Positions 27,353 through 35,668 of a DNA stretch of 64,000 nucleotides are shown here, piece by piece (within the stretch, counting starts at the first letter, position 1; every line of letters begins with the position of its first letter). The notes under the pieces are model-generated. The model did not search any database, was not told the origin of the DNA, and was given only the letters and a program-made list of their open reading frames with translations. The position numbers and the translations under genes are program-made. Source of the stretch: Chloroflexota bacterium (GTDB lineage Bacteria; Chloroflexota; Dehalococcoidia; Lucifugimonadales; UBA3495); assembly GCA_028874075.1 (NCBI GenBank), contig JAPPLU010000092.1, forward strand, positions 54,594-118,593, given 5' to 3'.

Positions 27353-28630
27353 CTAATTATCTGCCGTTGGGGCTGCGGCCTCCTCCTTGGTCAAGTCCTT
27401 CCCCGTGGCCGGGTCCACCTCAAATGGGCCCGGCAGTTCCAGTTCCTTGGCAATTTCCTTTACGGCCGGTATGACTTCCTGGCCCATCAGACGAAGGCTG
27501 CGCATGGCGTCGTCATGGGTCATGGCGCCATCGCCATCCCAGAAGAAAATGCTGCCAGGACGGATGTATTCGAGCACGTGTCTTATCCGTTTAACAACCG
27601 TATCCGGCGTGCCCGTAATGATAGTGTAGTCTTCGATCTGCTGCTCGTAGGGACGACCCAGCACTCCGGCCACGCCGCCGGTGCCTCCCCTGGCCGCCGT
27701 GGCCACCGCCTGGGTTGGGAGGACACGAGTGCGGGAAGTCAGACCAGGCAGGTTTACGAGGGCCGGATTGACCGTCCCCTCATTTCCGGCCAGGAAGGGG
27801 TTACTGGGGCCCTGTACGTACTTGCGTGCCGTTTCTTCCGCCAGTTCCTCGGTCTCGTCCACGTGAACCTTCCACAGATACCCAATGTTCTGAGGACCCG
27901 ACTCGTAGCCGTGCTCAGCGGCTGTGTCGTGGTAAAGCTGGAAGGCCCGTTTGGTTGGCTCCATTTCCGTGGCCAGCATTATGTAGGGAATGCGCTTCTC
28001 AGCCGCCCACATCAGAGAGTCCCTGCTTACCACGCCGGGCAGCCAGATGGGCGGGTGGGGTTCCTGGTAGGGCCGCACCCACGGATTGACATGGCGGTAC
28101 TGGAAATGCTTGCCCTCCCAGCGGAAGGGTCCAGGTGTCGTCCAGGCCTTTACTACGAACTCGTGGGCCTCCTGGAACCGCTCCCAGTTGTAGGGCGGCG
28201 GCGAGTTGTGGGCCACGCTCTCCCGACCGGTGCCCCGGACCCACCCGGAAACCAGGCGGCCCCGGGAGATCATGTCTATCATGGAAAGCTGCTCCACCAA
28301 CCAGAGCGGGTCATCCCAAATGGGCAGGATGTTGCCCAACAAGACTATCTTGGCCCGGTTGGTCATTCGTGCCAGGATGGAGGCTTCCACGTTCATGGCG
28401 CCACCCATGCAGAAGGGAGTGCCGTGATGCTCGTTGAGCATCAGCCCGTCAAAGCCCATTTCCTCAGCATACATCTTTTCATCAAGGTATCGGTTGTACA
28501 ATTCGGCGCCCAGCTTGGCGTCGTAGATTTCGTTGCTGACTGTCAAGTCCATAATGGGCTTGCCCGTCGCGCCAAAGTAGCCGGAGCGCTGGTCCTGGTA
28601 GGGCCGTTCGGTGAAGTACCCGATAAACAT
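27353..28630 (-). CDS. LLM-class flavin-dependent oxidoreductase
   Basis: A 425-residue luciferase-like monooxygenase of the longer type. Landmarks are IGYFTERPYQ, EMGFDGLMLNEHHGTP, VLLGNILPIWDDPLWLVEQL and the flavin-phosphate region GRLVSGWVRGTGRE. The C-terminus carries IITGTPDTVVKRIRHVLEY, the usual last barrel helix, and a charged tail rich in Ala, Glu and Lys. A hairpin terminator lies downstream. An alpha/beta hydrolase gene is just upstream on the same strand, so a hydrolase-monooxygenase pair acting on an ester or amide is possible. GGAGGTACAACGG precedes the start. Confidence 0.9.
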   Translation of the reverse strand: MFIGYFTERPYQDQRSGYFGATGKPIMDLTVSNEIYDAKLGAELYNRYLDEKMYAEEMGFDGLMLNEHHGTPFCMGGAMNVEASILARMTNRAKIVLLGNILPIWDDPLWLVEQLSMIDMISRGRLVSGWVRGTGRESVAHNSPPPYNWERFQEAHEFVVKAWTTPGPFRWEGKHFQYRHVNPWVRPYQEPHPPIWLPGVVSRDSLMWAAEKRIPYIMLATEMEPTKRAFQLYHDTAAEHGYESGPQNIGYLWKVHVDETEELAEETARKYVQGPSNPFLAGNEGTVNPALVNLPGLTSRTRVLPTQAVATAARGGTGGVAGVLGRPYEQQIEDYTIITGTPDTVVKRIRHVLEYIRPGSIFFWDGDGAMTHDDAMRSLRLMGQEVIPAVKEIAKELELPGPFEVDPATGKDLTKEEAAAPTADN

Positions 28631-28710
28631 TCCGTTGTACCTCCTGGATTAGGGTGGAGGGTCGGTCGGCCTCTCGCTTCATGCTGTGGAAAGGTAAAGG
28701 TCTGCTTAGG

Positions 28711-29508
28711 CTAGGCAAAGAAGTCCCTGACGAGACCAAGGAATTCCTCGGTCTTTTCTACCTGGGGCATATGGCCGCAATTATCCAAAACTTCCAGTCG
28801 CGACCCCGGGATGGAGTTGTGATAAACCTGCCCAGCACTGAGGGGAACGTACTCATCCTCCCCGCCCCATACAATCATTGTAGGCAAATCCTTCAGGCGC
28901 GCCAGCAAATTGGGCAGGCCCGGGTAGTACATGTAGGGTCTCCAGCCCAGGCGACAGGCTTCTTCCCGTGCAATTTCCCAAGCCTGCGCCTGTTCGGGAG
29001 CAACCAATTCGGGGCATAGCTCTCGAAATTCGGCCGTTCCCTCAGGGTCATGGAAGCAGGCTGTTATACAAATTGACGGGACCGAGAGGAACATATCGAA
29101 AATGAAGCCTTCGGGAGGCAAGACACCCATGGCGCCCACCAGAACCAACTTGCTGAATTGCTTCGGGTCCATGGTTGCCATTTCGGCAGCCAACCAACCA
29201 CCCATGGAAAAGCCGATGGTATTCACCGGCTTGATACCCATCTCCTCAAGCGCCATAAGGTACCAGCCTGCCAGGTCCCGGACATTCATTATCCAGTCCA
29301 GCCGGGGTGTGGGACCAAAACCGGGGTGCGAAGGGATGTAGACGGTGTAGTCCTGCGCCAGTTCTTCCTGGTAGCGCAGGGTGCCCATATGGCCGAGTTC
29401 ATCATTGAGGATAAGTAGCGGATCACCTGATCCGCCCTTCCTGAAGTGGAGATCAACGCCTGCCACGGACCGGGTTTCTTCACTCCAGGAAACGGAAACG
29501 GAGGCCAT
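28711..29508 (-). CDS. Alpha/beta-fold hydrolase
   Basis: A 265-residue alpha/beta hydrolase with the nucleophile elbow GFSMGG, the acid in VWGGEDEYVP, and the catalytic His in NCGHMPQVEKTEEF. The oxyanion region is near ILNDELGHMG, where the family usually has HGxG, so the oxyanion hole is somewhat atypical. The start at 29508 follows GGAAGG; an earlier in-frame start would add 16 residues. It lies 80 nt upstream of the LLM gene on the same strand. Substrate unknown: an esterase, C-C hydrolase or similar. Confidence 0.85.
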   Translation of the reverse strand: MASVSVSWSEETRSVAGVDLHFRKGGSGDPLLILNDELGHMGTLRYQEELAQDYTVYIPSHPGFGPTPRLDWIMNVRDLAGWYLMALEEMGIKPVNTIGFSMGGWLAAEMATMDPKQFSKLVLVGAMGVLPPEGFIFDMFLSVPSICITACFHDPEGTAEFRELCPELVAPEQAQAWEIAREEACRLGWRPYMYYPGLPNLLARLKDLPTMIVWGGEDEYVPLSAGQVYHNSIPGSRLEVLDNCGHMPQVEKTEEFLGLVRDFFA

Positions 29509-29638
29509 AAGTAACCTTCCAGGACAGAGATTGCGAATTGAGCCAGAGTGTAGCAAAGGCTCTAATTGAAAGCAAACAAGGCACCTGTTTCGGTGGGGAA
29601 TCCCGCCCCAAGCAGCCTAACGCCGTCGAAAACAACCC

Positions 29639-29673
29639 GGCCCCGGCAAAACAATGCGAAGCTCGCCGGGGCC
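29639..29673 (-). terminator. Terminator hairpin after the cupin gene
   Basis: GGCCCCGGC (29639-29647) pairs with GCCGGGGCC (29665-29673). On the minus strand it follows the cupin stop at 29709 and is trailed by the moderately U-rich GGGTTGTTTTC. Confidence 0.65.
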
Positions 29674-29708
29674 GTAGTATCGCTTAAGCAAGAAAGACGC
29701 TGCCTGGC

Positions 29709-30074
29709 CTACTCCTTGACAACCCCCGTTATCGTAATGTGGCCCATGATGGAATCGGCGGTTGCTCCGTGCCAGTGGTTTTCCCCGGGTAGAATCTGAA
29801 CAATATCACCCACTGATACCTGGTGAGTTTCATGCTCGTTGGCCACGATGCCGTTGCCATGAACGACCACCAGAAGCTGGTCGGTGTTGTGGGTGTGCCA
29901 CCCAGTGGTAGCGCCCTTGCCGAAGTTGACTACGCTGCTGCTGAACCACTCGCTGTCTCCCTCCCCCAGCAGCGGCTGACGGGTACGGCTTACGTCCCCG
30001 CCAGTCCAACCCCCAATAGGAGTTGCGGTGGCTATGGGTACCTGATCTATACGGGAAAGCCTGAATAGCTTCAT
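29709..30074 (-). CDS. Cupin-domain protein with intact metal site
   Basis: A 121-residue single-domain cupin. The first motif GWHTHNTDQLLVVVHGNG supplies two His and a Gln in place of the usual Glu, and the second, ILPGENHWHGAT, supplies the final His, so a metal site is likely. It may be a dioxygenase, an isomerase or a small-ligand-binding protein. It lies 72 nt after the amidase on the same strand, suggesting a shared transcript. Confidence 0.8.
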   Translation of the reverse strand: MKLFRLSRIDQVPIATATPIGGWTGGDVSRTRQPLLGEGDSEWFSSSVVNFGKGATTGWHTHNTDQLLVVVHGNGIVANEHETHQVSVGDIVQILPGENHWHGATADSIMGHITITGVVKE

Positions 30075-30146
30075 AGTCGATTCCTCCTATCCGATATTGT
30101 TCGAAGCCTCCGGTTTGAAAATGAATAGGTGTACCTGCGGCCTCAG

Positions 30147-31562
30147 CTAAATCTTCGGGTGCCGCTGGTACCATTCATTGGCCTGTTCGTAGGCGTAGGC
30201 AGCGTTGAACAGTGTCTGCTCATCCAGTGGCCTCCCAGCCATCTGAAGGCCGATGGGCAGGTTGTTGGAAGTGAACCCGCAGGGCACCGAAAGGGCCGGC
30301 ACACTTGCCAGGTTGAAGGGCGAGGTAAAGCTGCGCCTTCCCCGGTAACCGTCCAGCACCTCCTGCTTGCTGCTGATACCTGCGCGATCCGGGATCAGAG
30401 AAGCGGGTATGGACGACGTGGGCATTACCAGCACATCCACCTGGTTCAGGGCATCCAGAATTTCCTGGCGCAGAGCCTGTCGCGCCTTCAACGCCCGCTG
30501 GTAGGCCTGGGCCGGAACGATGCTTCCGGCCAGCAGGCGGATGCGGTTGTTGTAGTCGTACTGGTCGAGGTGGTCGGCGAGACCATCCTTGTGCAGGGAA
30601 GCGGCATCCACCATTATTATCATACTGGAAACGGCAGCAGAGTGAACCATCAACGGCAAAGACACTTCCTGGACATCTGCACCCAGTTCGCCAAGGCGGG
30701 CAATCGCGCGGATTACCGCTTCACCCACTTCCGAATCCACCGTGTCTGAATACACCCGCTCCTTGACTACTCCTACCTTAAGGCCCCGAATATCCTGCGT
30801 CAGATCGGCCTGGTATGCGGGCACCGGAGCCGCTGCTGTATATGGGTCTTTAGGGTCATACCCGGCTATGGCCTCCAGGGTCATAGCGCAGTCCGACACG
30901 GTACGGGAAATGGGGCCCGCCGTGTCCATAGACCAGGCCGCCGCCTGCATGCCGTACCGGCTTACCCGCCCCCAGGTAGGCCGAATCCCGACCAGGCCGC
31001 AAAATGTAGCTGGGCCTCGGATGGACCCACCCGTGTCTTCGCCCAGGGAGGTAGCACAAAGGAAGGCGGCCGTGGCAGCGCCGGAACCGCTACTGGACGT
31101 CCCAGGATTGCGCTCCAGATCCCAGGGATTACGCGGCCGGCCGTAGGGATGGTGAAAGGCGTCGCCGCTGGCAAACTCGCTCATGTTCAGCTTGCCCAGA
31201 AGCACAGCGCCTGCCCCTCGCAGCTTGGCTATGGCAGTAGCATCCTCGTCAGGCACGTTTTCGGCCAGGATGGAGGAACCACCCGTTGTTCGTACACCCC
31301 TGGTGTTAAGCTGGTCCTTAACCGCCACAGGAACCCCGTGCATGGGGCCCCGGTAGTTTCCGGCCGCTATCTCCGCTTCCGCTTGCCGGGCCTCAGCCAG
31401 GGCCTCGTCACTGGTAACCGTGATGTAAGAATTGAGCCTTCCATCAACCTCGGCGATGCGGTCCAGGTAAGCCTCAGTGGCTTCCACCGGGGAAACTTCA
31501 CCTGCCTGAATCAACCCAGCCAGTTCCGTGGCGGAAAGGAAGGGAATTTCCTGCTTATTCAT
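30147..31562 (-). CDS. Amidase signature family enzyme (GatA/AtzE-like)
   Basis: A 471-residue amidase-signature protein. The Lys of the Ser-cisSer-Lys triad is Lys82 in VAVKDQLNTRG, the cis-Ser lies in the GTSSSGSGAA cluster (154-162), and the nucleophile region is DTGGSIRGPA (Ser180). The family hydrolyses amides to acid and ammonia, or, as GatA, feeds ammonia to Glu-tRNA(Gln). Fourteen bases upstream is a 65-residue GatC-like gene. No gatB is present here, so the pair resembles AtzG-AtzE catabolic amidases rather than the tRNA amidotransferase. Confidence 0.9.
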   Translation of the reverse strand: MNKQEIPFLSATELAGLIQAGEVSPVEATEAYLDRIAEVDGRLNSYITVTSDEALAEARQAEAEIAAGNYRGPMHGVPVAVKDQLNTRGVRTTGGSSILAENVPDEDATAIAKLRGAGAVLLGKLNMSEFASGDAFHHPYGRPRNPWDLERNPGTSSSGSGAATAAFLCATSLGEDTGGSIRGPATFCGLVGIRPTWGRVSRYGMQAAAWSMDTAGPISRTVSDCAMTLEAIAGYDPKDPYTAAAPVPAYQADLTQDIRGLKVGVVKERVYSDTVDSEVGEAVIRAIARLGELGADVQEVSLPLMVHSAAVSSMIIMVDAASLHKDGLADHLDQYDYNNRIRLLAGSIVPAQAYQRALKARQALRQEILDALNQVDVLVMPTSSIPASLIPDRAGISSKQEVLDGYRGRRSFTSPFNLASVPALSVPCGFTSNNLPIGLQMAGRPLDEQTLFNAAYAYEQANEWYQRHPKI

Positions 31563-31576
31563 GGTCCACGCCTCCT

Positions 31577-31774
31577 TTAAGCCTCGCCGGTTGACGGAGC
31601 TGGGCGGATTATGGGCAAGGGTTCAATTTCATCCAGCCCGGGTATGTCAATATTATCCAGGGCCTCCAGCACACCATTGAGGCTGTAACCCACTTCGGCA
31701 ACCAGGTCCTGCGGTATGGTAACTCCGGCAGCGCGAGCCAGGGTCTGGATATCCTCGTCAGTCAGGTCTGGCAT
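31577..31774 (-). CDS. GatC/AtzG-like small amidase subunit
   Basis: A 65-residue protein: LTDEDIQTLARAAGVTIPQD, a helix reading VAEVGYSLNGVLEALDNI, then IPGLDEIEPLP. This is the helix-helix-extended-tail layout of GatC and of AtzG, where the tail wraps round the amidase partner and GVEP is the usual signature. It precedes the amidase by 14 nt and has a good AGGAGGACCTC ribosome site. It probably stabilises the amidase. Confidence 0.75.
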   Translation of the reverse strand: MPDLTDEDIQTLARAAGVTIPQDLVAEVGYSLNGVLEALDNIDIPGLDEIEPLPIIRPAPSTGEA

Positions 31775-31977
31775 GAGGTCCTCCTGTCTAGGCCAAGAGT
31801 ATGGTGTAGAATACGGCCAGCCGCCCAGTACGGGCTTCCGGGAGAAACAGCCTCATTTTGGCGTGGGCAATTTGGGTTGTCAAACGGATTGATCTTTTAA
31901 CGCAGAGATTTTCGACCAAGTGCAAGCTTGGCAGACCGATTCCCCACCCCGCTGTGGGGCCGAGTTGAGGTGAGACC

Positions 31978-33324
31978 ATGAAGAACTGGGCCGGAATAAT
32001 CATGGCTGCCGGTGAAGGACGGCGCATGGTATCAAAAATACCGAAGCCGTTACACAAGGTTTGTGGCAAAGAAATGATCCGCTATCCAGTGGAATTGCTC
32101 CAGACCTTGGGCGTGAGCCACATTGTGGTCGTGGTATCTCCTTCAACGGAACTGCCCCTGCGGAACGCGCTGGGAAATAGCGTCGATTATGTCGTTCAGC
32201 CCGTACCCAATGGCACCGGCGACGCGGCGACGTGGGCCGTCAACGCCCTCCCTTCAACCATAGACAATATCGTCCTGTTGGGAAGCGATTCGCCCCTCAT
32301 CCGTTTAGACTCTGTCCGCCAAATGCTGGATAAACACAAGGCCGAACCTAACGTTATGACCATGCTGACCGCTCCGGACATGCTGTCAGAAGACCTGGGG
32401 CGCATAGTGCGTGATGACAACGAGAGGATCGTTGACCTGGTTGAGGCCCGGGACTGGAATGGGGATGTCTGGGCGCCGGCAGAGATAAACGCGGGGGTTT
32501 ACTGCTTCGACCGTGGCTGGCTGCAGGACCGGGTTGTCGAAATTGAAACATCGCCCAAAGGTGAAAAGTACCTCACATCCTTGGTTCCCTTGGCCGCTCA
32601 ACGAGGGGACACCATTAGCGCGGTGGCCAGCGAAATGCCTGAGGAAATCTTCGGCGTAAATGACCGTGTCCAACTGGCCCAGGTGGAAACTGTCATGAGG
32701 TGGCAAATCACGGAGCGACTCATGCGTTCAGGCGTTACTATTCAAGATCCTGCATCGGTTTTCATTGACTCAGACGTCACGATCGGAATCGATACAGTAA
32801 TTCGGACGAACACCTGCCTGTCCGGTAAGACCATAATCGGTGAGGGTTGCGACATCGGTCCCAACTCGGTTCTCCAGGATTCCCGAATTGGCGACGGGTG
32901 CCGGGTTACCGCGTCAATGCTGGAAGAAGCCACGCTGGAAGCGGGCGTGGACGTGGGCCCCTTCAGCCACCTGCGACCTGGCGCCTATCTGGAGACAGGG
33001 GTGCACATAGGCAACTACGTGGAGGTCAAAGAAAGCCACTTGGGACAGGGAGTCCTGGCAGGCCACTTTAGCTACTTGGGGGACGCCAGTATCGGCGCCG
33101 GTACCAATATTGGTGCCGGTACCGTAACTTGCAACTTTGACGGCACGGAAAAACACCGCACCACCATCGGCGAAGGAGCATTCCTTGGCTGCGACACCAT
33201 GCTGGTCGCCCCAGTCTCCATTGGAGATGGCGCTGCCACCGGCGCCGGAGCAGTGGTTACCAGGGATATTCCTCAAAATTTGCTGGCCGTGGGAGTTCCT
33301 GCTAAAATTAGAGAAAGTTCCTAA
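31978..33324 (+). CDS. glmU: Bifunctional GlmU (GlcN-1-P acetyltransferase / GlcNAc-1-P uridyltransferase)
   Basis: A 448-residue enzyme making UDP-GlcNAc for cell-wall or surface-glycan synthesis. The N-terminal uridyltransferase begins IIMAAGEGRRMVSKIPKPLH (nucleotide loop with the catalytic Arg and Lys). The C-terminal half is a left-handed beta-helix of hexapeptide repeats (for example IGAGTNIGAGTVTCNFDGT, with the family's conserved acetyltransferase loop) ending in GAGAVVTRDIP. It starts after GAGGTGAGACC. The downstream membrane-protein frame begins 34 nt after its stop. Confidence 0.95.
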   Translation: MKNWAGIIMAAGEGRRMVSKIPKPLHKVCGKEMIRYPVELLQTLGVSHIVVVVSPSTELPLRNALGNSVDYVVQPVPNGTGDAATWAVNALPSTIDNIVLLGSDSPLIRLDSVRQMLDKHKAEPNVMTMLTAPDMLSEDLGRIVRDDNERIVDLVEARDWNGDVWAPAEINAGVYCFDRGWLQDRVVEIETSPKGEKYLTSLVPLAAQRGDTISAVASEMPEEIFGVNDRVQLAQVETVMRWQITERLMRSGVTIQDPASVFIDSDVTIGIDTVIRTNTCLSGKTIIGEGCDIGPNSVLQDSRIGDGCRVTASMLEEATLEAGVDVGPFSHLRPGAYLETGVHIGNYVEVKESHLGQGVLAGHFSYLGDASIGAGTNIGAGTVTCNFDGTEKHRTTIGEGAFLGCDTMLVAPVSIGDGAATGAGAVVTRDIPQNLLAVGVPAKIRESS

Positions 33325-33358
33325 CGAAAAGAGACGAGACCGTCCAACTGAAGAAATA

Positions 33359-34594
33359 TTGGATACTGATAGTTTACCTCCATTATTAATAATTCTGGTT
33401 GGCTCCCTCTTCCTTTTTACCCTCCTGAGTCTCGCCGAGCACACGGGGAGCGGTGGCGGCGGCATCCTCAGGGACAATTCATCGAACCAGCGAGCATGGT
33501 TCGTGATTTCCCCTTTCAAGTATGCTTGCATCGTCGCCACTGTACTGTCAGGCTTTTCCATTGTCCGCCTTCTCCTTGACCAGGTGTGGCAAACTTCGGC
33601 CATTAGCCCGGTGTGGCTGGATGGCGCCATCGTCTTTTTGGGCTCCCTGGTAGTTTTCACTGTTATTCACCGTCTGGCTTCCGCCATTGCCGTCCGTCAC
33701 CAAGGACTGGTGGCCAGCTTTTCGGCTCCTCTTCTGGCCCTCCTTCGACGCAGCCAAAGTCGGTCGACCGGCAGCGCACTGGGAGCGGGAAACGTCAGCG
33801 CCAGACAAGACAGCTCGGGAACACCGGAATCAGACACCCTGGACATTACCGAAGAGGAATTGGTTAGCATGGACCGGCATGACCGGGAAATGCTTCGCTC
33901 CATCATCCAACTGGACAACTCCACCGCCCACGAAATAATGGTTCCCAGGCTGGACGTAGTGGCCCTCGAAACTAATACCCCCATACCCCAGGCCATAGAG
34001 CCCATCATCAAAAGCGGACACACACGCATACCAATTTACGAAGAGAACATCGATCATATCGTGGGCATCATCCACTCGCTGGACCTGCTGCAACTTCTGT
34101 CGCGCGAAGACTGGGGACAGGCTTCCCTGAAGGACCTGGCACGCCCGGCCTACTTTATTCCCGAGACAAAACGGCTGGACGATCTGCTGGAGGAATTTCA
34201 GCAGAAGGCCGTGCAGATGGCCGTGGTTGTGGACGAATACGGCGGAACTGAGGGTATTATTACTCTGGAAGACCTGTTGGAGGAGATTGTCGGAGAAATA
34301 GAGGACGAGTTCTCCTGGGCCGATGAGGAAGAGGTCGTCACTGAAGATGACGGCAGCGCAGTGGTTAACGCCAGCGTTACCAACGACGTCATTGAGGAAA
34401 TGTTCGGCGCAAAGCTGGATAATCCTGACGTCGATACTATAGGTGGCTATGTTTACATGAGCCTGGGCCGCATGCCCCGTCTGGGGGACGTGGTGGAAAC
34501 CGACTCTCTCACCATCGAGATTGTCTCGGTACTAGGACGCCGTATTCAGAAAGTCCGTATCCGGCGCAAGGAAGGAGTGTCTACCAACCTGTAG
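33359..34594 (+). CDS. HlyC/CorC-type CBS-domain membrane protein (DUF21)
   Basis: A protein of about 411 residues. Three hydrophobic stretches are visible (near PPLLIILVGSLFLFTLLSLAE, YACIVATVLSGFSIVRLLL and AIVFLGSLVVFTVIHRLAS), forming a short, divergent DUF21 region. A CBS pair follows (EIMVPRLDVVALE; QMAVVVDEYGGTEGIITLEDLLEEIVGEIEDE), then a CorC/HlyC C-terminal domain (GGYVYMSLGRMPRLGD). Relatives act in magnesium or cobalt handling. The start is uncertain: a TTG at 33359 just ahead of the first membrane segment is my choice, because the open frame further upstream lies inside glmU. Confidence 0.8.
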   Translation: MDTDSLPPLLIILVGSLFLFTLLSLAEHTGSGGGGILRDNSSNQRAWFVISPFKYACIVATVLSGFSIVRLLLDQVWQTSAISPVWLDGAIVFLGSLVVFTVIHRLASAIAVRHQGLVASFSAPLLALLRRSQSRSTGSALGAGNVSARQDSSGTPESDTLDITEEELVSMDRHDREMLRSIIQLDNSTAHEIMVPRLDVVALETNTPIPQAIEPIIKSGHTRIPIYEENIDHIVGIIHSLDLLQLLSREDWGQASLKDLARPAYFIPETKRLDDLLEEFQQKAVQMAVVVDEYGGTEGIITLEDLLEEIVGEIEDEFSWADEEEVVTEDDGSAVVNASVTNDVIEEMFGAKLDNPDVDTIGGYVYMSLGRMPRLGDVVETDSLTIEIVSVLGRRIQKVRIRRKEGVSTNL

Positions 34595-34649
34595 AGTCAT
34601 CAACAGCCGGTTGTCCAGCCGTCATCCATAAGAAGCCTATCACAGCAGC

Positions 34650-34673
34650 GGGGCGGGAAGTGATTCCCGCCCC
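34650..34673. terminator. Perfect 10-bp GC hairpin, GTGA loop
   Basis: GGGGCGGGAA (34650-34659) pairs perfectly with TTCCCGCCCC (34664-34673) over GTGA. It sits between the convergent CorC-type gene and the small membrane protein gene and could end both. It shares its GGGGCGGG stem core with 27297-27325. Confidence 0.75.
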
Positions 34674-34734
34674 TGTCTATTGCCTCTGCTGAACTCTGCC
34701 TTTTTGAGCCTGCTGTTAGCAGCGAAGTTCCCGC

Positions 34735-35079
34735 CTACTGCTCGTAACCCAGCGGGTTCACCCAGTACGTAGACTCAACCAGCCCTGCGGGATACAGTGC
34801 TTGACCTGCAATTTCGTCCCCCGACACAGGCGCTACCCGGTGGGTGTACTTAGCCGCGGATACGGCATTGCCATCGACAATCCCGGAGACTTTGGCATCC
34901 TCTGCTTTGTTCGTAGCCACCACCGCCTGTCCTGCCTCGGCGTCCGAAGCGAACCCGTAGTAGGCCAGGCCGGAAATCAGCAGTACACCCGCCAGCACCG
35001 CCACAAACAGAGCCGGCAGATACCTGGCTTTACTCTGTGGGCGCGCGCCCAGCAGCGTGTAGTCGTAACCAGCTTCCAT
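34735..35079 (-). CDS. Small single-pass membrane protein, unknown
   Basis: A 114-residue protein with one predicted membrane helix (LPALFVAVLAGVLLISGLAYY) after about 20 residues that include KAR. The rest is polar and would lie outside. No domain is recognised. GAGGGG lies five bases before the ATG, a good ribosome site, and a terminator lies downstream, which supports a real gene. It is flanked by the zinc-ribbon gene on the same strand. Confidence 0.55.
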   Translation of the reverse strand: MEAGYDYTLLGARPQSKARYLPALFVAVLAGVLLISGLAYYGFASDAEAGQAVVATNKAEDAKVSGIVDGNAVSAAKYTHRVAPVSGDEIAGQALYPAGLVESTYWVNPLGYEQ

Positions 35080-35242
35080 AAAAACCCCTCAAAAAGAAAG
35101 AAAATAATGAAGAAGAAAACTATACCTAGACAATGTAAGAGCTTGCTTTCCCCTTCCGCTTCCTCTCACCAACCCTTAACCGCACTTCCACCCTGGGAAC
35201 ACTCGGGGGAACTTTTGCCGGAAGAGGGGAATAGAGGTCCCG

Positions 35243-35473
35243 CTAACGGGATCTCGAGGTATTCATACCACCCGGCGTTATCGGCTCATTAAGGTAAATA
35301 TCGCCGTTCCGGATCTTGATGTTGAAGCCGCAAACCGGATTTATACACACCCATGCCTTGTAATGCACCGACGCTCCCTGCCCTCCGTAATCAGAAAGGG
35401 GCACTAGTTGGCCCTCGCTGCATTTCAGACACTTGGGTAGATTATATTCTTCCACTTCATCACCCCCCGCCAT
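35243..35473 (-). CDS. Small zinc-ribbon protein, unknown
   Basis: A 76-residue protein with Cys15 and Cys18 (CLKC) and Cys43 and Cys48 (CINPVC), spaced like a zinc ribbon. The segment between (YKAWVCINPVCGFNIKIRNG) is the typical ribbon turn. Function unknown; the fold suggests nucleic-acid or protein binding. A GTG six codons into the frame, after GGGGGGTGAT, is an alternative start. Confidence 0.6.
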   Translation of the reverse strand: MAGGDEVEEYNLPKCLKCSEGQLVPLSDYGGQGASVHYKAWVCINPVCGFNIKIRNGDIYLNEPITPGGMNTSRSR

Positions 35474-35485
35474 TAGAGTGAGGCG

Positions 35486-35515
35486 AGTATATCACCCGAA
35501 TTTTTACGTAAACAA
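35486..35515 (-). promoter_or_regulatory. Possible sigma-70 promoter for the zinc-ribbon gene
   Basis: On the minus strand, TATACT (35491-35486) lies 18 bases after TTGTTT (35515-35510). Transcription would begin only a few bases before the ATG at 35473, giving a nearly leaderless message. The -35 match is weak. Confidence 0.35.
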
Positions 35516-35594
35516 GGTAAACATCGCACAACTATTGTGTATTTCTTACACACATATCCGCCTGCTAAATCGGTGGTTTTGTATATCGCAAAGA

Positions 35595-35633
35595 ATACAA
35601 AAAAAGTGGAAGGGAGCAGCGCTCTCCCTTCCA
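35595..35633 (-). terminator. Intrinsic terminator of rpoD
   Basis: On the minus strand TGGAAGGGAG pairs with CTCCCTTCCA (35633-35624 and 35616-35607) over seven bases. It is followed by a run of seven T (CTTTTTTTG). It lies 36 bases after the rpoD stop: a textbook factor-independent terminator. Confidence 0.9.
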
Positions 35634-35668
35634 AATCAGTCTAACCGACGCTCCTTGCCCCACTAGGA

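Noticed and set aside
27515..28714. Long open frame opposite an LLM gene
   Set aside because: Antisense shadow of a gene with typical luciferase-like motifs.
30147..31774. Genuine GatCA of Glu-tRNA amidotransferase
   Set aside because: No gatB is adjacent and the context is catabolic; a catabolic amidase with an AtzG-like subunit fits better, though not proven.
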